From contig NZ_MQWA01000001.1 in the NCBI RefSeq assembly GCF_002954445.1, positions 920,586 to 984,585 of the forward strand: a stretch of 64,000 bases of DNA, in the 5' to 3' direction. Shown here piece after piece: positions 58,241 through 64,000 of this stretch. This DNA comes from Rubritalea profundi (lineage in GTDB: Bacteria > Verrucomicrobiota > Verrucomicrobiia > Verrucomicrobiales > Akkermansiaceae). The translations under genes and the position numbers were made by a program. The first letter of the stretch is position 1; every line of letters starts with the position of its first letter. Below the pieces are notes generated by a model that made no database searches, was not told the DNA's origin, and worked only from the letters and a program-made list of their open reading frames with translations.

Positions 58241-59254
58241 ATGAAGAGATTACGTCAATTACTTACGACTGCTGTGATCGCGGTGATGTGTACGGTTCAA
58301 TCCTCTGCTGCCAAGCTAGTTGAGGAGCCGCTCAAAGGTGGCTCCGACTCGCTGGTATTCGTTTATGTGCATGGCTTCGGCGGGGTGAAAGAGTCGCCGA
58401 AGTTCTGTGAGAACTTGCAGGAGTTTTTGTTGGAGGAGAAGGTGTCGTCAGAGGTGGTTAACTACGAATGGGATTCGGTCAAAGTCGATCCACTCCATGT
58501 GGGAGCGTCCTGGATCAAGTCACAGAAAATGGCGCATGCGGAAGCGCCGAGGTTCAGGAGTGAGGTGCTAGAAAAATTGGAACGCGATAAGAGGTCTTAT
58601 GTGATCGTAGCGTTCAGTGTTGGATCGCGCGTTGCTTTGCAGTCGCTCGAATCTACCAAGAGTGAGTTGAAGGGCTTGCGCGGCGTTTACTTCCTTGGTT
58701 CAGCGATGACGAAAGACACGACGCTGAAGAACCGCAAAGCTTTGCCGAAAGGGATGAAGATCACCAACTACCATTCGCCGATCCGCGACATGGTGCACCG
58801 GATGGCCTTCAACTTCATGAGCGAAACACCTCCGGGTGGGCAAGTTGGCTCCGATGATGGAAAGGTGTTTGAAAACTATCCTGTCTCTTGTGCCCATGCG
58901 CATAAGCGAGTGGGTTTTGCAACCGACTACTCAGGCCTGGCCGAAGCGATCGCATTCCTCGAGCTGTACGAACAAGGAGTGACGATCTCGGGCAGCACCA
59001 AAATGAACTGGAATGTGCCAGTAGTGAAGGGCGAGATGTGGTGGAACAAGCTTCGCACTCTGAGTTTGCGTAATGGAACGGTGGAACTGGAGCAGCACCT
59101 GATGCGTCCCGGCTACTATCGTGCGGTGAGCATAGAAAAAAATGGCAAGCGCAAGCGGATCGCCCGCGGCGATAACTTGCACGCGATCCTGCAGGAGCTT
59201 GGCGTTGAGGATGCTCCAGCACTGTTGGCCTGTGGAGGTCCGAACGCTAGATGA
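58241..59254 (+). CDS. Alpha/beta hydrolase (secreted esterase/lipase-like)
   Basis: Signal peptide MKRLRQLLTTAVIAVMCTVQSSA (start reassigned from 58187); VFVYVHGFGGVKESPKF oxyanion region; nucleophile elbow VAFSVGSR. Confidence 0.72.
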   Translation: MKRLRQLLTTAVIAVMCTVQSSAAKLVEEPLKGGSDSLVFVYVHGFGGVKESPKFCENLQEFLLEEKVSSEVVNYEWDSVKVDPLHVGASWIKSQKMAHAEAPRFRSEVLEKLERDKRSYVIVAFSVGSRVALQSLESTKSELKGLRGVYFLGSAMTKDTTLKNRKALPKGMKITNYHSPIRDMVHRMAFNFMSETPPGGQVGSDDGKVFENYPVSCAHAHKRVGFATDYSGLAEAIAFLELYEQGVTISGSTKMNWNVPVVKGEMWWNKLRTLSLRNGTVELEQHLMRPGYYRAVSIEKNGKRKRIARGDNLHAILQELGVEDAPALLACGGPNAR

Positions 59255-59445
59255 AGTACCCCCTCGATTTACATGAGATCTGGAGGAAAGAGAGGCTTAC
59301 CGCTCACCCAACAGATTGAAATCAGCCTTCGGCGATCAGCTCAAAGCGACCGAGACGGTCGCGTTACGTAGCGCGACCGTCTCGGTCACTCAAAAAATTT
59401 CCAGCGAAGCTGCTGACTCACAGCGATCAGAGTTCACCGGCAAAC
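59189..59445 (+). repeat. Direct repeat R, copy 2 (includes the intact hydrolase 3' end)
   Basis: Matches 50729..50982; hydrolase C-terminus QELGVEDAPALLACGGPNAR*. Confidence 0.92.
59345..59390. repeat. Second copy of the nested-palindrome hairpin
   Basis: AGCGACCGAGACGGTCGCG-TTACGTAG-CGCGACCGTCTCGGTCACT. Confidence 0.9.
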
Positions 59446-59615
59446 CCGATACAAGTTCAGAGGAAAGAGGCTGGAAGCGCTCTTCTACGTGGCTCGTTCG
59501 TTGAAGCCCAATACAAGTTCTGTCCACCCTAGACATAAATTTCTCCGTTGGAGGACGCTGGCAGCTCGCTGATCTAAGTGCCATTCAATCCTGTGCCCAT
59601 CAGGACAATGCACAT

Positions 59616-60557
59616 TCATATGCCGAAGCGTCTCTGCAATCGCGGCTGCAGGAAGTTCGCCAGTAGGATCGTTAAAGCACCGAGGTAGAATGTCAGCTGG
59701 AGTTCCTGGTGCTCGCCAAAAATGAGGGCCGCCGCTACGATCCCATAAACCGGCTCGAAATTAGCCGCTAGGTTAAACTTATATGCGCTAATCTGACGCA
59801 ACAAGCGATTGGTGAGATCCTGAGCATAAACCGTGCAGACAAACGCTAATATCAACAGCCACAGCCAATCCAACGGATCGGTAAATGCCATGGCTTCAAA
59901 TCCACTGGGATCAAAGATCGGGATTGCGAGGAAACACACCACTGTGGCCGACATCATCTCCCAAAACACCATCACCAACGGATCACTGCCAGTGACGACC
60001 ATGTGCTTGTTGATGACCATAAAAATCGCCGCCAGCAAGGCACTGAGCAGAGCTAGGCCAAGACCGAGGAAGTAATTACTTTGAGCTCCCGCAATCAGCA
60101 CAATGCCACCGAGCACCAACAAGCCGAGCATCACCTCGTAGCGCTTGATCCGCTGACGGTTCAGCAAGGGCTCGGCAATGGCCGTGAACAGCGACAAAGT
60201 AGCCAACCCGGCTAGCGCGATGGATATATTTGCAATCTTCACCGCCCCAAACAGGCACAACCAATGCAGCCCAATCAGCACTCCAACCCCCATCAGTTTC
60301 CCAACCACTACCCTGCCGAGCCACAGCTTGCGCTTCGACATGACCTTCACCCACAGCATGGCCCCAGCCGTCGCTAGCAAACAACGCCAAGTCACCAAGA
60401 CCGGCGCACTCAGGCTGATCAAACGACCCAGTATTGTGGTCGCCGCAAAAATGAGCATGAGCAGATGTAGTTGGAGAGTCGGATGAATGGCGCATGATGG
60501 TACAGCCGCCATCACATGATAGAGAGCATCTTCATACGGGACTCCTACTTGCCACAA
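59616..60557 (-). CDS. DMT-superfamily (EamA) transporter
   Basis: 10-TM pattern; VTWRCLLATAGAMLWVKV; C-terminal NLAANFEPVYGIVAAALIFGEHQELQ. Confidence 0.88.
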   Translation of the reverse strand: MWQVGVPYEDALYHVMAAVPSCAIHPTLQLHLLMLIFAATTILGRLISLSAPVLVTWRCLLATAGAMLWVKVMSKRKLWLGRVVVGKLMGVGVLIGLHWLCLFGAVKIANISIALAGLATLSLFTAIAEPLLNRQRIKRYEVMLGLLVLGGIVLIAGAQSNYFLGLGLALLSALLAAIFMVINKHMVVTGSDPLVMVFWEMMSATVVCFLAIPIFDPSGFEAMAFTDPLDWLWLLILAFVCTVYAQDLTNRLLRQISAYKFNLAANFEPVYGIVAAALIFGEHQELQLTFYLGALTILLANFLQPRLQRRFGI

Positions 60558-60646
60558 GATGAGGGGGATTTATCAGAGTAAACAGAGCGGACAAGGCGAA
60601 GATCCTACATTTCTATACCTGACCCCATCATTCTACCAATAGGCAT

Positions 60647-60967
60647 CTACTTTCTACTTTCTACTTTCAGCTTCTTCGGTCTCCAAATCGGCAACTTGGA
60701 GCGGAAGCAAATTCTCCCAACCAAATGCGCCGCTACTGGTGCTGTGAGGTAAAAGAAAAACAAGATGGCCAGGCAAGCAATCCACACGTGGGGCGTTGGG
60801 TAGGCTAACATCACGGCTATCAGGATGAGCCCACTACCGAATGCTCCGGCCTTGGTTGCGCTGTGCATCCGGCAATAGATGTCGGGCATCCGGACAACTC
60901 CTATCGCGGCTAACAGCGCGAAGAAACAACCGACTAACAAGAAGGTGCTTATAATAATGGTCATCAT
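60647..60967 (-). CDS. mnhG: Na+/H+ antiporter subunit G
   Basis: GCFFALLAAIGVVRMPDIYCRMHSATKAGAFGSGLI; start reassigned to 60967. Confidence 0.93.
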   Translation of the reverse strand: MMTIIISTFLLVGCFFALLAAIGVVRMPDIYCRMHSATKAGAFGSGLILIAVMLAYPTPHVWIACLAILFFFYLTAPVAAHLVGRICFRSKLPIWRPKKLKVESRK

Positions 60968-61248
60968 AGGTCTTTGCTTTCTAAGTAGCGCACCAAAGCC
61001 ACTGTGGCAATGAAGCTGATGAGAGCGATCGCGATCGCGATATCTAGGTAGGGAATGAAGCCACTGACTAAGGTCAACAAGACGCACTGCGCCATAGTCA
61101 GGGCTGCGATCAAGTCGAGAGCTATAATTCTATCCACCAAGGTTGGCCCCTTGACCACCCGAATGGTCGACAAGACAATAGCTGCAGCCAGCATATACTG
61201 GCATGCTGTGAGCACCCACTGAGGGAGATCTGGAATATCAAAAAACAT
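60964..61248 (-). CDS. mnhF: Na+/H+ antiporter subunit F
   Basis: TIRVVKGPTLVDRIIALDLIAALTMAQCVL...IAIALISFIATVALVRYLE. Confidence 0.92.
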   Translation of the reverse strand: MFFDIPDLPQWVLTACQYMLAAAIVLSTIRVVKGPTLVDRIIALDLIAALTMAQCVLLTLVSGFIPYLDIAIAIALISFIATVALVRYLESKDL

Positions 61249-61564
61249 CGCGTACTCGGTTTACATAATTTTTTACAAGGGCATCGGCATCCGCCACCTT
61301 ATCCACACAATACATACTGTGAATGAACAGGGTGTCGTCGACCACATCCAGACTCAAGGTACCTGGGGTCATGGTGATCAAGTTCGATGCTACAAAGACC
61401 TGGCGCGGTGTGAGATTGCTCACATCTACTTCTAGGATTTCAGGTTTCATCAGGTGCTGGGATGTCACGATGTCTGCCGCCACCCGCAGATTGCTCACCA
61501 CTACCTCCTTTAGATAAAAGAAGCCGAAGCCTATCATTTTTATCATTTTCGTTAAAAATTTCAT
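61238..61564 (-). CDS. mnhE: Na+/H+ antiporter subunit E (short)
   Basis: FFYLKEVVVSNLRVA...LTPRQVFVASNLITMTPGTLSLDVVDDTLFIHSMYC. Confidence 0.88.
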   Translation of the reverse strand: MKFLTKMIKMIGFGFFYLKEVVVSNLRVAADIVTSQHLMKPEILEVDVSNLTPRQVFVASNLITMTPGTLSLDVVDDTLFIHSMYCVDKVADADALVKNYVNRVRDVF

Positions 61565-61565
61565 C

Positions 61566-63059
61566 TTACTTCCCTAATACCTCCTTGATGTATCCTTGAG
61601 GGTTGCCGAGTTGTTCGCTGGCTTTAGTTGACAGCTCTAACAATGGCTCGGGATTGAGGCTGAGCCAAACAGTAATCAATGCCAAACCAACACAGGGGAT
61701 CACCATCACTTTAGGCAAGGAATCCGAGCTCGCTGCCTTTTGTTCCTTACCAGCTGCTGGAGCTTTCTTCCAAAAGGCTTCAGCCCAGATTTTCGTCATC
61801 GAATATAATGTAAGGACACCTACAAAGAGAGCACAGCCGACCAACCAATAATGCTGCGCATCGAGGCCAGCCTTGACCACCCCAAATTTTGCCCAAAATC
61901 CTGAAAGTGGAGGAATTCCACCCAAAGAAAATGCTGGGATAAAGAACAATAGAGCTAGAGCTGGTGAGGCTTTCGCTAGCCCGCCTAACTTCTTCAAATC
62001 TGTCGTTCCACAACGCCTCTCGATCAGACCAGCAATCAAGAACAGGTTCGTCTTCACCAAAATGTGGTGGATCGTGTAGAATATCGCGGCAGCAATCGCA
62101 ATCGGTGTGCCAATCGCCAACCCCATCGCAATATAGCCAATTTGGCTGACAATGTGAAATGACAGGATCTTCTTAATATCGAAATGCGAGGCAGCACCAA
62201 ACACGCCGGTCAGCATCGTCATCCCAGCTAGGAAGAGCAACACATCCTGCACCACATCAAATTGGCTATGGAACAGCAAGGTGTAGGAGCGGATCAAAGC
62301 GTAGACCCCCACTTTGGTGAGTAATCCCGCAAAGATCGCCGAGATGGAAACCCGTGGTGTATGGTACGAGGCTGGGAGCCAGAAGAAAAAGGGAAACAAA
62401 GCGGATTTGATACCAAAGGCCACCAATAACAACATGGCTGAGCTGTTCACTAACAAGGCGTCATCGTGATTGCTCAACATATTCGCGACATCTGCCATAT
62501 TAAGCGTCCCGAGTTTACCGTAAAGTAACCCGACACCGCAAAGAAAGAGAATAGAGGAAAGGATGTTGATCAGTAAATATTTCACCCCACCTTCCAGCTG
62601 ATCCTTGGTCCCTGAAAGAGTGATCAGAACAAAGGAGGACAAAAGCATGACCTCAAACCAAACGTAGAGGTTGAATAAATCTCCAGTGAGGAATGAACCA
62701 TTCACTCCCATCAACAGAAGGTGAATCAGGCTGTAATAATGCTTTTGTGTGTGGCGTTGGTCGATGTCCCCCATCGAGTACAAAGCAACGGCGACGGCAA
62801 TCACCGCCGTGATCAAAACCATCATAGCACTGAACAGGTCAGCAACCAAAGTGATGCCAAAAGGTGCAGCCCAAGCCCCCACGTGGATGATTACATATTC
62901 ATGCTCTAACGCATGATTCATCAACATCCCAGCACTGCCTAATTGGAGCACAGCTCCGATCAAACTCAGCCGTGGCACCCACGGCCCACAGCGCTCTTTG
63001 CGTAAGCAAGCCACTGCCGTTATGAATGGCAGAAGTAAGGATAAAACTAACCAGATCAT
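61566..63059 (-). CDS. mnhD: Na+/H+ antiporter subunit D
   Basis: NLYVWFEVMLLSSFVLITLSG; FIPAFSLGGIPPLSGFWAKFGVVKAG. Confidence 0.95.
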   Translation of the reverse strand: MIWLVLSLLLPFITAVACLRKERCGPWVPRLSLIGAVLQLGSAGMLMNHALEHEYVIIHVGAWAAPFGITLVADLFSAMMVLITAVIAVAVALYSMGDIDQRHTQKHYYSLIHLLLMGVNGSFLTGDLFNLYVWFEVMLLSSFVLITLSGTKDQLEGGVKYLLINILSSILFLCGVGLLYGKLGTLNMADVANMLSNHDDALLVNSSAMLLLVAFGIKSALFPFFFWLPASYHTPRVSISAIFAGLLTKVGVYALIRSYTLLFHSQFDVVQDVLLFLAGMTMLTGVFGAASHFDIKKILSFHIVSQIGYIAMGLAIGTPIAIAAAIFYTIHHILVKTNLFLIAGLIERRCGTTDLKKLGGLAKASPALALLFFIPAFSLGGIPPLSGFWAKFGVVKAGLDAQHYWLVGCALFVGVLTLYSMTKIWAEAFWKKAPAAGKEQKAASSDSLPKVMVIPCVGLALITVWLSLNPEPLLELSTKASEQLGNPQGYIKEVLGK

Positions 63060-63409
63060 GGTAGTGCGTCCGTGTGGTTAAATTCATTCACGTCATCACT
63101 CTTGAGTACTGCGTGGGCTCGCATCAGCAGCGTGATCGTGAAAACCATTAGACCAAAACCGATCACAATAGCTGTAAGCACCAATGCCTGAGGGACGGGG
63201 TCGGCGTGACCAGCAGCCACAGTGCCTGTCTCACTGTCGGCAAAGACTGGCTGGTGGGCTCGAATCCCCCCCATGGTGAAGACTAACAAGTTAGCAGCCT
63301 GACTGAGTAAAATGATGCCAATGATGAGCTTTGTCATATTGCGCCGCAACAGACAATAGACGCCTGCTGCGAATAATATGCCAGCCATGATAGTGATGAG
63401 GAGAGACAT
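63056..63409 (-). CDS. mnhC: Na+/H+ antiporter subunit C
   Basis: GILFAAGVYCLLRRNMTKLIIGIILLSQAANLLVF; DPVPQALVLTAIVIGFG. Confidence 0.95.
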   Translation of the reverse strand: MSLLITIMAGILFAAGVYCLLRRNMTKLIIGIILLSQAANLLVFTMGGIRAHQPVFADSETGTVAAGHADPVPQALVLTAIVIGFGLMVFTITLLMRAHAVLKSDDVNEFNHTDALP

Positions 63410-63411
63410 GA

Positions 63412-63834
63412 TTAGTTATTGTTAGAATCTAAGGATTTTGCACAGAGCAAGGCAAAGCCGAGCACCACCATATAGACCCCGATATCGAACACGATCGGTG
63501 TTCCAAGCTTGAGCTTCCCTATAACGGGTAAATACCAAGTCGGCAGCCAGACAGCCTGAAACAACACATTATTGACGGCTAGTCCGATCAAGGAGCTGAC
63601 ACAGGCAATGATCAAGCCGTATTGCATCAACGCTATTGGTTTGAGAATTCTACTCGCCTTGATCTCATCCCAACCGACAGCCAAAGCACGTAGCATCACT
63701 GCCGAGGCAGCAATTAAGCCACCGATAAACCCACCTCCGGGCAGGTTGTGCCCACGGTACAAGACCACTAAAGAAAGTAGAATCAAGAGCGGGTAGAGAA
63801 AGCGGGTCGCTGTGCGTAAAATGACTGAATCCAT
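63412..63834 (-). CDS. mnhB: Na+/H+ antiporter subunit B
   Basis: VLYRGHNLPGGGFIGGLIAASAVMLRALAVG; PIVFDIGVYMVVLGFAL. Confidence 0.94.
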   Translation of the reverse strand: MDSVILRTATRFLYPLLILLSLVVLYRGHNLPGGGFIGGLIAASAVMLRALAVGWDEIKASRILKPIALMQYGLIIACVSSLIGLAVNNVLFQAVWLPTWYLPVIGKLKLGTPIVFDIGVYMVVLGFALLCAKSLDSNNN

Positions 63835-64000
63835 TACTTTCCTTTTGTTGTGACTTTATCCACCAGCGCCCATACACCAAGCGCTGCAATTGCTAACACG
63901 CAAACCTCACCAAATGTATCAAGCGCTCTGAAATCCACCAAAATAACATTCACTACATTGGCGCCATGGCCTTCAGGGTAACTCATTTGAGTCAATTTAT
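63834..64000 (-). CDS. mnhA: Na+/H+ antiporter subunit A, C-terminal end (truncated by window)
   Basis: Frame reads [54 protein letters not shown]. Confidence 0.88.
   Translation of the reverse strand, partial: KLTQMSYPEGHGANVVNVILVDFRALDTFGEVCVLAIAALGVWALVDKVTTKGK

Noticed and set aside
1-64000. CRISPR arrays, rRNA, tRNA genes
   Set aside because: No regularly spaced direct repeats seen; no tRNA or rRNA signature recognised on either strand by eye.
60647-64000. Short MnhE (108 aa) as an unusual subunit
   Set aside because: Shorter than typical MnhE, but the core motif TMTPGT is present and the operon order is normal; most likely N-terminal length variation.

Overview
The window looks like a Verrucomicrobiota-type chromosome segment (inferred from gene content only; no marker gene was checked). 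It has four zones. (1) About 0.34-33.9 kb lies between two diverged 342/343-bp inverted repeats. It carries a type III PKS trio (methyltransferase, FAD reductase, T3PKS; + strand) and a roughly 29-kb minus-strand cluster. That cluster holds TPR proteins, two giant paralogous TPR/beta-module proteins (each split in two by an apparent -1 frame break), ExbB, two ExbD, a one-TM Pro/Lys-tailed protein, a DUF4159 membrane protein and a PDZ/HEAT protein. This is the best candidate here for an undescribed energised envelope machine. (2) About 34.4-50.6 kb is mostly housekeeping: thrB, thrC, galE, a sugar-kinase-like gene, mazG, rhomboid, an LptF/G-like permease and a TetR/OMF/MFP/RND efflux operon, plus RlpA and PEP-CTERM relics. 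(3) About 50.7-59.4 kb is an accessory island flanked by ~250-bp direct repeats that duplicate the 3' end of an alpha/beta hydrolase gene and carry nested palindromes. Inside are an AAA15 ATPase plus RloB/TOPRIM-like pair (AbiL/PARIS-like architecture), a HEPN-motif NB-ARC/STAND NTPase, a SUI1 protein, a thioredoxin-like lipoprotein and dispersed intergenic repeats. (4) About 59.6-64 kb has a DMT transporter and an Mnh/Mrp Na+/H+ antiporter operon cut by the window edge. Several genes show single-nucleotide frame breaks, mostly in the same (-1) direction. Sequencing or assembly error must be excluded before these are read as biology. All homology calls come from reading motifs by eye; no database search was run.
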